Assembly (NCBI RefSeq): GCF_004136015.1
Contig: NZ_CP024866.1
Location: 4,816,513 to 4,880,512 of the forward strand
DNA from: Pseudomonas sp. ACM7
Lineage (GTDB): Bacteria > Pseudomonadota > Gammaproteobacteria > Pseudomonadales > Pseudomonadaceae
Length of the DNA: 64,000 nucleotides
Reading direction: 5' to 3'
Positions 26,897 to 36,269 of this stretch are shown piece by piece; position 1 is the first letter of the stretch; each line of letters starts with the position of its first letter. The notes below the pieces were generated by a model. It made no database searches. It was not told the DNA's origin and worked only from the letters and a program-made list of their open reading frames with translations. A program made the translations under genes and the position numbers.

Positions 26897-26902
26897 TCCC
26901 CC

Positions 26903-26991
26903 GTAGGAGCTGCCGAAGGCTGCGATCTTTTGATATTGATCTGATTACCAGGAAGCAAGATCAAAAGATCGCAGCCTTCGGCAGCTCCTAC
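26903..26991. repeat. REP doublet (type A) after pyrD
   Basis: Near-perfect inverted arms GTAGGAGCTGCCGAAGGCTG/CGATCTTTTGAT flank a 20-nt centre. It starts 7 nt after the pyrD stop and faces the convergent rmf gene. Confidence 0.92.
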
Positions 26992-27053
26992 AGTGAGAGG
27001 GTGTTTAGTCAGTGCCGCAGGCATGAAGTTGTGTTTAGCCAGAGAGCAGGCAT

Positions 27054-27078
27054 AAAAAAGGGCTCCTCGAAGGAGCCC
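27054..27078 (-). terminator. Intrinsic terminator of rmf
   Basis: Read on the minus strand, GGGCTCC and GGAGCCC pair around a TTCGA loop and are followed by six T. It lies 86 nt beyond the rmf stop codon. Confidence 0.9.
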
Positions 27079-27163
27079 CTGGGCCGAAGCCCGCCGCCCG
27101 GATGGGGCGTGCGTGGTAAGTCGTTACGTAATCAGATTGTCGTGTCGGAGTGTGTGCCCTGTG

Positions 27164-27379
27164 TTAGCCGACGGCGTGAAGTTCGTTGAGTCTATGGATT
27201 CCCGCAGTGCCGGTCATACCGTCCCAGTTGTCGCCGCGTCCTTCTCGCCAGCCGTTAATCCAGGCTTGGCGTACCGACGGTAGAGTAAATGGGCAAAGCT
27301 CACGGGATTTGCCACCAACGCCATATTGATATCCGCGCAAAAATGCTCTTTCCAACGGATCACGCTTAAGTCTTCTCAT
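27164..27379 (-). CDS. rmf: Ribosome modulation factor
   Basis: The 71-residue basic protein matches RMF: MRRLKRDPLERAFLRGYQYG at the N terminus, then a RQAWINGWREGRGD core. RMF binds the 30S subunit in stationary phase and helps dimerise 70S ribosomes into inactive 100S particles. It is followed by its own terminator and preceded by a long structured leader, which indicates post-transcriptional control. GAGG lies 10 nt before the ATG. Confidence 0.96.
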   Translation of the reverse strand: MRRLKRDPLERAFLRGYQYGVGGKSRELCPFTLPSVRQAWINGWREGRGDNWDGMTGTAGIHRLNELHAVG

Positions 27380-27418
27380 AGGGTGTTGCCCTCACTTGTT
27401 GACTGTATTAATCGTGTC

Positions 27419-27510
27419 GACCTCAATCGAGGTCTGGCAGAAAAACTCCTGCCGTTGGGGCTCGCTGCCGGCGTCGCGAGCCAAGGTGTTGACGTCATTG
27501 CGGCGTCAAC
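27419..27510 (-). ncRNA. Structured 5' leader of rmf (rmf RNA motif)
   Basis: Four hairpins lie in series on the minus strand before rmf: GTTGACG/CGTCAAC (27488-27510), GGCTCGC/GCGAGCC (27459-27482), GGCAG/CTGCC (27436-27453) and GACCTC/GAGGTC (27419-27434). Pseudomonas species are known to carry a conserved 'rmf' RNA motif in this position; the number and placement of stems fit, but I assign it from position and structure without a covariance search. The last hairpin ends 40 nt before the rmf ATG. Confidence 0.7.
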
Positions 27511-27804
27511 CTGTATTGAGTTCTAACCAATGCGTCACATCGAGGGAATGATCGTTTTGTCATAAGGACGTAACGAAAAAGATGGTATGGCGATAAGTAA
27601 CACGATGTTGTCCCGTGTCTATTGGCAAAACCCCGGTATGATCAGCCCCGCGCTGCATGATGGGGTTAATCCTTTAGTGAGAATGTCTCCTGTTGAGCAG
27701 GGGGACTATTCGACGAAGGGTCGACTTATGACATTTTGTTGCATCAACTTTTTTATCTGTCTTTGCATCTAAGCTCTTTTAACCCGAGCTTGCAGGGGTG
27801 GGAC

Positions 27805-27880
27805 GGCACACCTTCGTGCCACGCGGGCGCTCTTTTAGAAAAGCGCCTGATTGAAAACCGGGCCGGCAATGCGTTGCCGG
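27805..27880 (+). other. Three consecutive hairpins in the rlmL leader
   Basis: GGCAC/GTGCC (27805-27820), GGCGCT/AGCGCC continuing as TTTT/AAAA (27826-27847) and CCGGCAA/TTGCCGG (27863-27880) lie in series and end 29 nt before the rlmL ATG. No obvious T-run follows the last stem. The frame upstream of 27910 is open to 27736 but reads low-complexity, non-family sequence, so this is more likely untranslated leader. Apart from these stems and the rmf leader, I see no gene between 27380 and 27909. Confidence 0.6.
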
Positions 27881-27909
27881 TTCACTTAGCTAAAGGCTCT
27901 GGAATTACC

Positions 27910-30186
27910 ATGTCCGATCGTTTCGAACTCTTCCTCACTTGCCCCAAAGGCCTTGAAGGCCTGCTCATCGAGGAAGCCATCGGGCTTGGCCTTGAGGAAG
28001 CGCGTGAGCACACCTCTGCCGTGCGCGGCATGGCCACCATGGAAACCGCTTATCGCCTGTGCCTGTGGTCGCGTTTGGCGAACCGGGTGCTGCTGGTGCT
28101 CAAGCGTTTTCCGATGAAGGACGCCGAAGACCTTTATCACGGCGTGCTGGATATCGAGTGGCAAGACCACATGCTCAACGATGGCACCTTGGCCGTTGAG
28201 TTCAGCGGTCACGGCTCGGGCATCGACAACACCCACTTCGGCGCCTTGAAGGTCAAGGACGCCATCGTCGACAAACTGCGCACGCCGCAGGGCGATCGTC
28301 CTTCCATCGACAAGCTCAACCCGGATCTGCGCATTCACCTGCGCCTGGACCGTGGCGAAGCCATCCTGTCCCTCGACCTGTCCGGCCACAGCCTGCACCA
28401 GCGCGGTTATCGCTTGCAGCAAGGCGCGGCGCCGCTGAAGGAAAACCTCGCGGCAGCGATCCTGATCCGTTCCGGCTGGCCACGCATTGCGGCCGATGGC
28501 GGCGCGCTGGCTGACCCGATGTGCGGTGTCGGTACGTTCCTCGTCGAAGCCGCGATGATCGCCGCCGACATGGCGCCGAACCTGCGTCGCGAGCAGTGGG
28601 GCTTCACCGCCTGGCTCGGTCACGTCCCGGCGCTGTGGAAAAAACTTCACGAAGAAGCCACCGAGCGTTGCGCGGCCGGCCTGGCCAAGCCACCGCTGTG
28701 GATTCGCGGCTACGAAGCCGACCCGCGCTTGATTCAACCGGGCCGCAACAACGTCGAGCGTGCCGGCCTGAGCGAGTGGATCAAGATCTACCAGGGCGAA
28801 GTCGGTACGTTCGAGCCGCGTCCGGACCAGAACCAGAAAGGCCTGGTGATCTGCAACCCTCCGTACGGCGAGCGTCTGGGCGACGAGGCGAGCTTGCTCT
28901 ACCTCTACCAGAACCTCGGCGAGCGTCTGCGTCAGGCCTGCCTGAACTGGGAAGCCGCGGTGTTCACTGGTGCCCCGGACCTGGGCAAGCGCATGGGCAT
29001 CCGCAGCCACAAACAGTATTCGTTCTGGAACGGCGCGTTGCCGTGCAAGTTGCTGCTGATCAAGGTCACGCCAGATCAGTTCGTCACTGGCGAACGCCGC
29101 ACCCCGGAACAGCGTCAGGTCGAGCGTGAACAAGTTCAAGCCGAAGTCGAAGTCGCAGACAACGACGTAGCACCCGGCAAGTACGAGAAGTACAACAAGA
29201 ACGGCAACCCGATCAAACCGGCGCCGGTGGTGATCGAGCAGCCGCGCTTGAGCGAAGGCGGGCAGATGTTTGCCAACCGTCTGCAAAAGAACCTCAAGGC
29301 CCTCGGCAAGTGGGTCAAGCGTGAAGGCATCGACTGCTACCGCGTCTACGATGCCGACATGCCGGAATACTCGATGGCCATCGACCTGTATCAGGATTGG
29401 GTCCACGTCCAGGAATACGCCGCGCCGAAGTCCATCGACCCGGAAAAAGCCTCGGCGCGTATGTTCGATGCCCTGGCGGCCATTCCGCAGGCCTTGAACA
29501 TCGACAAGAGCCGCGTGGTGGTCAAGCGTCGCGAGCGTCAGAGCGGCACCAAGCAGTACGAGCGCCAAGCGGCACAGGGCAAGTTCGTCGAGGTCAACGA
29601 AGGCGGTGTGAAGCTGCTGGTGAACCTCACGGATTACCTCGACACCGGGCTGTTCCTCGATCACCGGCCGATGCGCATGCGGATCCAGAAAGAGGCGGCC
29701 GGCAAGCGCTTCCTCAACCTGTATAGCTACACCGCAACCGCCAGTGTTCACGCAGCCAAGGGCGGCGCGCGCAGCACCACCAGCGTCGACCTGTCGAAAA
29801 CCTATCTGGACTGGGCGCGTCGCAACTTGTCGCTGAACGGTTTCTCCGAGAAGAACCGTCTGGAGCAGGGCGACGTGATGGCTTGGCTCGATGCCTGCCG
29901 TGACGAGTACGACCTGATCTTCATCGATCCGCCGACGTTCTCCAACTCCAAGCGCATGGAAGGGATCTTCGACGTGCAGCGTGACCAGGTGCAATTGATC
30001 GACCTGGCCATGGCGCGTCTGGCCCCGGGCGGCGTGTTGTACTTCTCCAACAACTTCCGCAAGTTCCAGCTTGAGGAAAACCTCACCGAGCGTTATGCGG
30101 TCGAGGAAATCACCGCCCAGACCATCGATCCGGATTTCGCTCGTAATGGCAAAATCCACCGTGCCTGGAAAATCACGGCTCGTTGA
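27910..30186 (+). CDS. rlmL: 23S rRNA m2G2445 / m7G2069 methyltransferase RlmKL
   Basis: The 758-residue bifunctional enzyme has an N-terminal THUMP domain (about 45-155), an RlmL N2-guanine methyltransferase domain with LADPMCGVGTFLVEAAMIA and the catalytic VICNPPYGERLG, then an RlmK domain with FLNLYSYTATASVHAAKGGA and FIDPPTFSNSKRM. It modifies two guanosines of 23S rRNA. A 58-codon upstream extension to 27736 does not resemble the family; MSDRFELFLTCPKGLE at 27910 is the normal start, and the family length of about 700-760 residues agrees. Confidence 0.96.
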   Translation: MSDRFELFLTCPKGLEGLLIEEAIGLGLEEAREHTSAVRGMATMETAYRLCLWSRLANRVLLVLKRFPMKDAEDLYHGVLDIEWQDHMLNDGTLAVEFSGHGSGIDNTHFGALKVKDAIVDKLRTPQGDRPSIDKLNPDLRIHLRLDRGEAILSLDLSGHSLHQRGYRLQQGAAPLKENLAAAILIRSGWPRIAADGGALADPMCGVGTFLVEAAMIAADMAPNLRREQWGFTAWLGHVPALWKKLHEEATERCAAGLAKPPLWIRGYEADPRLIQPGRNNVERAGLSEWIKIYQGEVGTFEPRPDQNQKGLVICNPPYGERLGDEASLLYLYQNLGERLRQACLNWEAAVFTGAPDLGKRMGIRSHKQYSFWNGALPCKLLLIKVTPDQFVTGERRTPEQRQVEREQVQAEVEVADNDVAPGKYEKYNKNGNPIKPAPVVIEQPRLSEGGQMFANRLQKNLKALGKWVKREGIDCYRVYDADMPEYSMAIDLYQDWVHVQEYAAPKSIDPEKASARMFDALAAIPQALNIDKSRVVVKRRERQSGTKQYERQAAQGKFVEVNEGGVKLLVNLTDYLDTGLFLDHRPMRMRIQKEAAGKRFLNLYSYTATASVHAAKGGARSTTSVDLSKTYLDWARRNLSLNGFSEKNRLEQGDVMAWLDACRDEYDLIFIDPPTFSNSKRMEGIFDVQRDQVQLIDLAMARLAPGGVLYFSNNFRKFQLEENLTERYAVEEITAQTIDPDFARNGKIHRAWKITAR

Positions 30187-30328
30187 CGCTCGAAGGGATT
30201 GGATCCACAGAGCCTTGATTTTTAAAGGCTCTTGGCTTCTTTCTGTGCTGGTCAAATTGATGGCTAATAGCTATAACTCAACGCATGGCCAATGGGCTTT
30301 CCCGCACCTGGCGATGTGAGTTGCGTCT

Positions 30329-32728
30329 ATGTCGTTGCACGCCGTGCGCCCGAAGATCCTGGGTTTTATCAGTGAAGATGTCTCGGCCTGGCTGGTCGCA
30401 CTGCTGGTATTGGTCGTCGGCGGGATTCTCACGGGATTGCTGGCGTGGTCGACGCTGAATCTGTTCCACCATCAATTGCGGCAACGTTTCCAACTGCTGG
30501 CCAGTGAACGTTACAGCCGTATCGAAGAACGCTTCGAAGATCAGGAGCAGCGCCTCGATGGCCTGCGCCGGTTCTTTGCCAATTCCGATTCGGTCTCCCG
30601 AGCGCAGTTCGACGGTTACACCCAACCGCTGCTGCACCGGACTCAGGCCTACTCCTTCGCCAAGCGGGTAACCGGTGCCGAGCGGGCGGTATTTGAACGC
30701 CAGGTGCGTGCAGAGGGTTTACCCGAGTTCACCCTGCGCGAAATCAATGCCGACGGCCAACTGCAACTGGCGGCCGAACGGGATGAGTACGTGGCGGTGC
30801 TGTATAGCCAGACCCAAAGCAAACTGGGTTCGCCGCTGGGCTACGACTTGTGGGCTCAACCCTTGCGCCGTTCCACCCTTGAACGGGCCGATCAGCACGG
30901 CGGCATGGCGGTATCGCAGCCGATGCATCTGGTCAGTATCGAACCGGCCTATGCGCGCGGCGTGCTGTTGGTCGCACCGGTGTTGCTGCGCAATAGTCCG
31001 GCTACGGCGGGGGTGAAATCGTACGGTTATGTCATGGCCGTGATCAGCATGCATCAGTTGCTGGCGGACGGGCTGCCGGACGCTGGCCGTGACTATCTTT
31101 CGGTGCGCATCCTCGACTTATCCACAGACGATCAGCACGAAGTGCTTTATGAGTCCCCCAACACGCCGGCGCCCAGTGAGTTGTCCGCGACCCAGCTGTT
31201 GCGGCTTGCCGACCATGACTATCAAGTCGACATTCAGCCCAGCGATGCCTTCCTGCGAGCCAATCACTCTTCGGTGACCACCTTGGTGGTGCTGGGCGGC
31301 TTGCTCAGTCTGTTGCTCAGTGCCTTGCTCTATGTGCTGGTCAGTCAGCGTCGACGGGCGCTGAAAATGGTCGAGCAACGGACCCAGGAACTGCGCGCCC
31401 GTGAGCAGGAGTTGCGCGGCACCCATGGTCAGTTGCGCGGCGTGCTGAATGCCGCGACCCAAGTGGCGATCATCGCCACTGACCTGCGCGGGGTTATCCG
31501 CACTTTTAATGCCGGTGCCGAGCAAATGCTCGGTTATGCCGGCGCTGAGGTGGTGGGCCACATGACCCTGGAAAACCTGCACCTGCCCCGAGAGCTCCTG
31601 GCACGTTCGGCGGAGTTGAGCGCGCGTTATGGCAAACCGATTCCGACCTGCCAGGCGATGTTGGTCGAGGGCGGCGAGGAGGGCGGTCACGAAGCGCGGG
31701 AATGGACGCTGCTGCGTAGCGACGGCAGCCATTTGACGGTGAACATGCTGGCGACCCCGGTCCTCGACGAGCAAGGCTTGTGGGTCGGGCACCTGGCGAT
31801 CTGTATCGACATCACTGAACGTAAGCGGGTCCACGAGGCCCTGGCGGCACGGGACCTGTTGTTGAAGAAACTCAGCGCCCATGTGCCCGGCGGGATCTAC
31901 CAATTCAAAATGGAATTCGATGGGCGCTTCAGTGTGATCTACGCCAGCGACGGTATTCGCGAAATCTACGAACTTGAACCGGATGTGCTGTTGTTCAACG
32001 CCGAAGCGATTTTCACGCGGATTCATCCGCAGGACACCACCCGGGTCCGCGCTTCGATCCGGGCGTCGGCGGACACCCTCAGCCCTTGGCGCGAGGAGTA
32101 CCGCGTGCAGCTGCCCCTGCGCGGCCTGCGTTGGGTTCGTGGCGAGGCGACGCCGGAGGAATTGCCCGGTGGCGGCGTGCTCTGGCACGGCTATGTCTCG
32201 GACATCTCCGATTTGAAACGGGTGGAAGAAGAACTGCGGGCGCTATCGATCACCGACTCGCTGACCGGGATCCACAACCGCCGCTATTTCCAGGAACGCC
32301 TGACCACCGAAATGGTCCGGGTCGAACGCGGTGGCGGCGAGCTGTCGGTGATCATGCTCGATATCGACCATTTCAAACGCATCAATGATCAGCATGGCCA
32401 CGCGGTTGGCGATCGGGTGTTGCAGATCGTGTGCGAACGCATCGGCCATCGTCTGCGCCGCACCGATGTGTTCTGTCGCCTGGGTGGCGAGGAGTTCATG
32501 GTGCTTTGCCCGGATATCAACGGCGAGCACGCCCATGTCCTGGCTTTGCAGCTGTGGCAAGGGTTGCGCAGTTCCCCGATCGAAGGCGTCGGGACAGTGA
32601 CCGCCAGTTTCGGGATTGCCAGTTGGCGAGTCGGGGAGGGCGCGGATGCGCTGCTGCTGCGGGCGGATTCGGGGGTGTATGCGGCGAAACTGGCAGGACG
32701 GGATCGGGTAGAAGGGGAGATGAACTAG
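30329..32728 (+). CDS. Membrane CHASE-PAS-PAS-GGDEF diguanylate cyclase
   Basis: The 799-residue protein has a membrane helix at about 20-42, a periplasmic CHASE-like sensor domain (about 75-300), a second helix at about 317-338, a coiled stretch, two PAS domains (about 365-505 and 510-625) and a GGDEF domain from about 640. The active site is RLGGEEFMVLCPD and an allosteric c-di-GMP site (RRTD) lies five residues before it, so the enzyme should be active and product-inhibited. No EAL domain is present. It sits between rlmL and dacB and looks like a single-gene unit; the ligand is unknown. Confidence 0.92.
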   Translation: MSLHAVRPKILGFISEDVSAWLVALLVLVVGGILTGLLAWSTLNLFHHQLRQRFQLLASERYSRIEERFEDQEQRLDGLRRFFANSDSVSRAQFDGYTQPLLHRTQAYSFAKRVTGAERAVFERQVRAEGLPEFTLREINADGQLQLAAERDEYVAVLYSQTQSKLGSPLGYDLWAQPLRRSTLERADQHGGMAVSQPMHLVSIEPAYARGVLLVAPVLLRNSPATAGVKSYGYVMAVISMHQLLADGLPDAGRDYLSVRILDLSTDDQHEVLYESPNTPAPSELSATQLLRLADHDYQVDIQPSDAFLRANHSSVTTLVVLGGLLSLLLSALLYVLVSQRRRALKMVEQRTQELRAREQELRGTHGQLRGVLNAATQVAIIATDLRGVIRTFNAGAEQMLGYAGAEVVGHMTLENLHLPRELLARSAELSARYGKPIPTCQAMLVEGGEEGGHEAREWTLLRSDGSHLTVNMLATPVLDEQGLWVGHLAICIDITERKRVHEALAARDLLLKKLSAHVPGGIYQFKMEFDGRFSVIYASDGIREIYELEPDVLLFNAEAIFTRIHPQDTTRVRASIRASADTLSPWREEYRVQLPLRGLRWVRGEATPEELPGGGVLWHGYVSDISDLKRVEEELRALSITDSLTGIHNRRYFQERLTTEMVRVERGGGELSVIMLDIDHFKRINDQHGHAVGDRVLQIVCERIGHRLRRTDVFCRLGGEEFMVLCPDINGEHAHVLALQLWQGLRSSPIEGVGTVTASFGIASWRVGEGADALLLRADSGVYAAKLAGRDRVEGEMN

Positions 32729-32747
32729 GCGATTCTGCGGTGAATTG

Positions 32748-32823
32748 AAAAGATCGCAGCCTTCGGCAGCTCCTACGGGGTCATGTGTACACCTGTAGGA
32801 GCTGCCGAAGGCTGCGATCTTTT
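32748..32823. repeat. REP doublet (type A) between convergent genes
   Basis: Arms AAAAGATCGCAGCCTTCGGC/AGCTCCTAC and complement flank a short centre between the stop codons of the diguanylate cyclase and dacB, ending 12 nt from the dacB stop. Confidence 0.92.
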
Positions 32824-32834
32824 GATTTTAAAGG

Positions 32835-34295
32835 TTAGAGCACCGAAGCCGTTTCCGGCAGTTTCGGCTGGCGATACAGGTCCAGCAGCACCTGATCCAG
32901 CACCGACGACGCGCCAAACGGTGCCTTGTCGTTGAGGATCGCCACTACCGCCCAGGTATTGCCGTTGATGTCACGGCTGAAACCGGCAATTGCCCGCACC
33001 GTATTCAGGGTGCCGGTCTTGATGTGCGCTTCACCGCGCATCGCCGTGGTCTTCAGGCGTTTGCGCATGGTGCCGTCGGTGCCGGCAATCGGCATCGAGC
33101 TGATGAACTCGGCTGAATACGGGCTTTTCCAGGCCGCTTGCAGCATGCCGGCCATTTCACGCGCACTCACCCGTTCGGCACGGGACAGGCCGGAACCGTT
33201 TTCCATCACCAGGTGCGGCGCGGTGATGCCTTTCTTCGCCAGCCACTGACGCACCACACGCTGTGCAGCCTTGGCATCGTCACCGTCGGCTTCGGTGCGG
33301 AACTGCGCGCCCAGGCTCAGGAACAGCTGCTGGGCCATGGTGTTATTACTGTATTTGTTGATGTCGCGGATGATTTCCGCCAGGTCTGGCGAAAAGGCCC
33401 GAGCCAGGACCTTGGCATCTTTAGGTGTTGGCGCCAGACGGTCCACGCCCTGAATGCTGCCGCCCAGTTCTTTCCAGATCGCTCGCACGGCGCCTGCGGT
33501 GTAGGTCGCGTGGTCGAGCAGCGACAGGTAAGTCTGGGAGCTGCAACCCTCGCCCAACTGGCCGCCGACCGTCACGGTCACGCTGCCATCGGCCTGGGTC
33601 ACCGGGTTGTAACGCACGCCACCGGTGCATTGCTTGGAGTTGACGGCTTTGACCTGGTTTTCGATGCGAATGGTGGCAATCGGCGGTTCCACCGACACCA
33701 GCACCCGGCCGTTGTCGTTACGCGCCACAAAGCGCAAGGCCTTGAGGTTGACCATCAGCGCGTCAGGTTTGACCAGGAACGGCTTGTTATCGTCATTGCC
33801 GTCGTCGTTGAACTGCGGCAATTGCGGTTGTACGAAGAAATTGCGGTCCAGCACCAGGTCGCCGGTGATTTGCGTCACACCGTTGGCGCGCAGGTCACGC
33901 ATCAGCAACCAGAGCTTTTCCATGTTCAGCTTCGGATCGCCGCCACCCTTGAGGTAGAGGTTACCGTTGAGGATGCCGCCGCTGAGGGTGCCGTCGGTGT
34001 AGAACTCGGTTTTCCACTGGTGGTTCGGGCCGAGCATTTCCAGCGCCGCGTATGTGGTGACCAGTTTCATGGTCGAGGCCGGATTGACGGAGACGTCAGC
34101 GTTGAAAATCGTCGGGGTGCCAGGGCCGTTGAGCGGGATCATCACCAGCGACAGGGCGTTGTCCTGCATCTTGCTGGCCTTGAGGGCTTTTTCAACGTTT
34201 GGCGACAGCGCGGTGTTGATCGGGGCGGCGGAAACAGAGAAGGCCAGAGGGAGCAGAAAACCGGCCAGTAACAATGGACGCAAAGATTTGATCAT
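32835..34295 (-). CDS. dacB: D-alanyl-D-alanine carboxypeptidase/endopeptidase (PBP4 family)
   Basis: The 486-residue precursor has a signal peptide (cleavage near SVSAAP), the penicillin-binding motifs S74-T-M-K77 (NPASTMKLVT), YSNN (SxN) near residue 316 and KTG in HIKTGTLNTV near 430. It is a peptidase-S13 protein with the large inserted domain between the first two motifs. It trims and cuts peptidoglycan peptides in the periplasm. In some pseudomonads loss of this PBP induces AmpC. It is convergent with the upstream cyclase gene. Confidence 0.95.
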   Translation of the reverse strand: MIKSLRPLLLAGFLLPLAFSVSAAPINTALSPNVEKALKASKMQDNALSLVMIPLNGPGTPTIFNADVSVNPASTMKLVTTYAALEMLGPNHQWKTEFYTDGTLSGGILNGNLYLKGGGDPKLNMEKLWLLMRDLRANGVTQITGDLVLDRNFFVQPQLPQFNDDGNDDNKPFLVKPDALMVNLKALRFVARNDNGRVLVSVEPPIATIRIENQVKAVNSKQCTGGVRYNPVTQADGSVTVTVGGQLGEGCSSQTYLSLLDHATYTAGAVRAIWKELGGSIQGVDRLAPTPKDAKVLARAFSPDLAEIIRDINKYSNNTMAQQLFLSLGAQFRTEADGDDAKAAQRVVRQWLAKKGITAPHLVMENGSGLSRAERVSAREMAGMLQAAWKSPYSAEFISSMPIAGTDGTMRKRLKTTAMRGEAHIKTGTLNTVRAIAGFSRDINGNTWAVVAILNDKAPFGASSVLDQVLLDLYRQPKLPETASVL

Positions 34296-34528
34296 GTGAA
34301 ATAAAACCCTACAGCCGAGGGGAAAAAGACGAGGGCATGAAGATAAATTCCCTCAGTGGTCATAAAAGTGTCGGCATTATGCCCCAAGGTGTAGCGGCTT
34401 GTGCCGTACCCTGGTCCTCTAATTCGCTATTTTTTTACCGACGGTAGGGCCTGCAACCCAGAGAGACGGGCAATCGGCGCCTTAAACTGCTAAAGTGCCG
34501 CCCGTTATTACTTATGAGGATTGTTCCA

Positions 34529-34873
34529 ATGGCGACTAACCGTTCCCAGCGTCTGCGCAAAAAACTGTGCGTCGATGAATTTCAAGAGCTGGGTTTCGAA
34601 CTGAACCTGGATTTCAAAGAAGATTTGGCTGATGAAGCCATTGATGCTTTCCTCGACGCGTTCCTGAAAGAAGCCATGGAAGCCAACGGTCTGGGTTATG
34701 TTGGCGGCGACGACTTCGGTCTGGTTTGCCTGCAGAAGCGTGGCTCGGTGTCCGAAGAGCAGCGTGCCGCTGTTGAAGCCTGGCTCAAAGGCCGCAGCGA
34801 ACTGACTGAAGCAACCGTCAGCCCGCTGATCGACGTCTGGTACCCGGAAAAGCCGATCAATCCGGTAGCTTAA
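34529..34873 (+). CDS. yggL: YggL-family 50S ribosome-binding protein (DUF469)
   Basis: The 114-residue acidic protein has the family N terminus NRSQRLRKKLCVDEFQELGF and the LGYVGGDDFGLVC segment near residue 63. YggL-family proteins bind the large ribosomal subunit; their physiological role is not well known. TGAGGA precedes ATG 34529 by 8 nt. A strong terminator follows. Confidence 0.9.
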   Translation: MATNRSQRLRKKLCVDEFQELGFELNLDFKEDLADEAIDAFLDAFLKEAMEANGLGYVGGDDFGLVCLQKRGSVSEEQRAAVEAWLKGRSELTEATVSPLIDVWYPEKPINPVA

Positions 34874-34881
34874 TGTTGTAA

Positions 34882-34913
34882 AAAACGGCGACCCAAAGGT
34901 CGCCGTTTTTTTT
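34882..34913 (+). terminator. Intrinsic terminator of yggL
   Basis: AACGGCGACC and GGTCGCCGTT pair around CAAA and are followed by a run of T, beginning 9 nt after the yggL stop. Confidence 0.93.
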
Positions 34914-34920
34914 GTGAAGA

Positions 34921-35025
34921 TCAAAGGATCGCAGCCTCGTTTCACTCGACAGCTCCTACAGGATGAACGCAATCGATGCGGGAGCTGTGTAGGAGCTGTC
35001 GAGTGAAACGAGGCTGCGATCTTTT
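34921..35025. repeat. REP doublet (type B) between yggL and benE
   Basis: Type B arms have the same ends as type A (AGGAGCTG and CTGCGATC) but TCGAGTGAAACGAGG in the middle. The centre here contains an extra partial GGGAGCTGTGTAGGAGCTG stretch. It ends 5 nt before the benE stop codon. Confidence 0.9.
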
Positions 35026-35030
35026 GCTTT

Positions 35031-36221
35031 TCAGGCTTTACGCCAGTTCAGAATCACCAGCGTCAACACCCCCGCCACAATCCCCCAGAACGCCGAACCG
35101 ATGGAAAACAGTGTCAACCCCGACGCCGTGACCATAAAGGTAATCAGCGCCGCTTCACGCTCCTTCACTTCGCTCATGGCGATGCTCAAGCCATTGATGA
35201 TCGAGCCGAACAACGCCAGTGCCGCAATCGACAGCACCAACTCTTTCGGCAGCGCGGCAAACAGCGCCGCCAGTGTTGCGCCGAACACCCCGGCAATCCC
35301 GTAGAAAATCCCGCACCAGACGGCCGCCGTGTAGCGCTTGTTGCGATCCTCATGGGCATGCGGCCCGGTGCAAATCGCTGCGCTGATGGCTGCCAGGTTG
35401 ATCCCGTGGGAACCGAACGGCGCCAGCAGCAACGAAGCGATGCCGGTGGTGGTGATCAGCGGCGAGGCCGGCACGGTGTAACCGTCGGCGCGCAGCACTG
35501 CGATGCCGGGCATGTTCTGCGAGGTCATCGCCACGACAAACAGCGGGATGCCGATGCTGATGGTCGCAGCCAGGGAGAAGTGCGGCGTGGTCCAGACCGG
35601 CGTCGCTACTTCCAGGTGGAAACCGCTGAAATCCAGCAGGCCCATGAACCCGGATAGCGCCGTCCCGATCAACAGCGCGGCCAGTACGGCATAACGCGGC
35701 GACAGACGTTTGACCACCAGATAAGTGAAGAACATGCCCAATACCAGCGCGGTGCGATGCTGCGCGGCGACGAAGATTTCGCTGCCGATCTTGAACAGAA
35801 TCCCCGCCAACAGCGCCGCTGCCAATGAAGCCGGAATCTTTTTCACCAGCCGCTCAAAGCTGCCGGTCAAACCACAAATCGTCACCAGCACCGCGCAGGT
35901 AATGTAGGCGCCAATGGCTTCGCCGTAGGTCACACCGCCCAGACTGGTGATCAGCAACGCCGCGCCGGGGGTCGACCAGGCAATGGTGATCGGCGTGCGG
36001 TAACGCAAAGACAGGCCAATCGAACACACCGCCATGCCAATCGAGATCGCCCAGATCCACGACGATATCTGCCCGCTGGTCAGACCCGCCGCTTGCCCGG
36101 CCTGAAACATCAGGACCAGCGAGCTGGTGTAACCGGTCATCATCGCGATGAAGCCGGCGACGATCGCAGAAGGCGACGTATCGGCAAAAGGGCGGAGCTG
36201 CGTGTGCGTGACGTCGTTCAT
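35031..36221 (-). CDS. BenE-family transporter (benzoate/H+ symporter-like)
   Basis: The 396-residue protein has about eleven to twelve hydrophobic segments. Family-like features are the N-terminal AGFIAMMTGYTSSLVLMFQA and, near residue 75, the half-helix segment TIAWSTPGAALL, with VVAMTSQNMPGIAVLRADGY near 230. BenE proteins belong to the same fold as purine permeases (NCS2/NAT-like), so with GntR and guaD beside it a purine or related substrate is as likely as benzoate. There is no benABCD cluster in the window. It is divergent from the GntR gene at 36566. Confidence 0.82.
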   Translation of the reverse strand: MNDVTHTQLRPFADTSPSAIVAGFIAMMTGYTSSLVLMFQAGQAAGLTSGQISSWIWAISIGMAVCSIGLSLRYRTPITIAWSTPGAALLITSLGGVTYGEAIGAYITCAVLVTICGLTGSFERLVKKIPASLAAALLAGILFKIGSEIFVAAQHRTALVLGMFFTYLVVKRLSPRYAVLAALLIGTALSGFMGLLDFSGFHLEVATPVWTTPHFSLAATISIGIPLFVVAMTSQNMPGIAVLRADGYTVPASPLITTTGIASLLLAPFGSHGINLAAISAAICTGPHAHEDRNKRYTAAVWCGIFYGIAGVFGATLAALFAALPKELVLSIAALALFGSIINGLSIAMSEVKEREAALITFMVTASGLTLFSIGSAFWGIVAGVLTLVILNWRKA

Positions 36222-36269
36222 GACAGCGGTGTTCCTTGTTCTGATGAAGATGTCCGAAACGCCGCTGAA

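Noticed and set aside
27886..30255. 789-codon open frame on the minus strand opposite rlmL
   Set aside because: Antisense shadow of rlmL, which has all expected motifs; no ribosome site or recognisable domain.
35031..36221. Calling the transporter benE as a benzoate-pathway gene
   Set aside because: No benzoate catabolic genes adjoin it and the neighbours concern purines, so only the family name is used.
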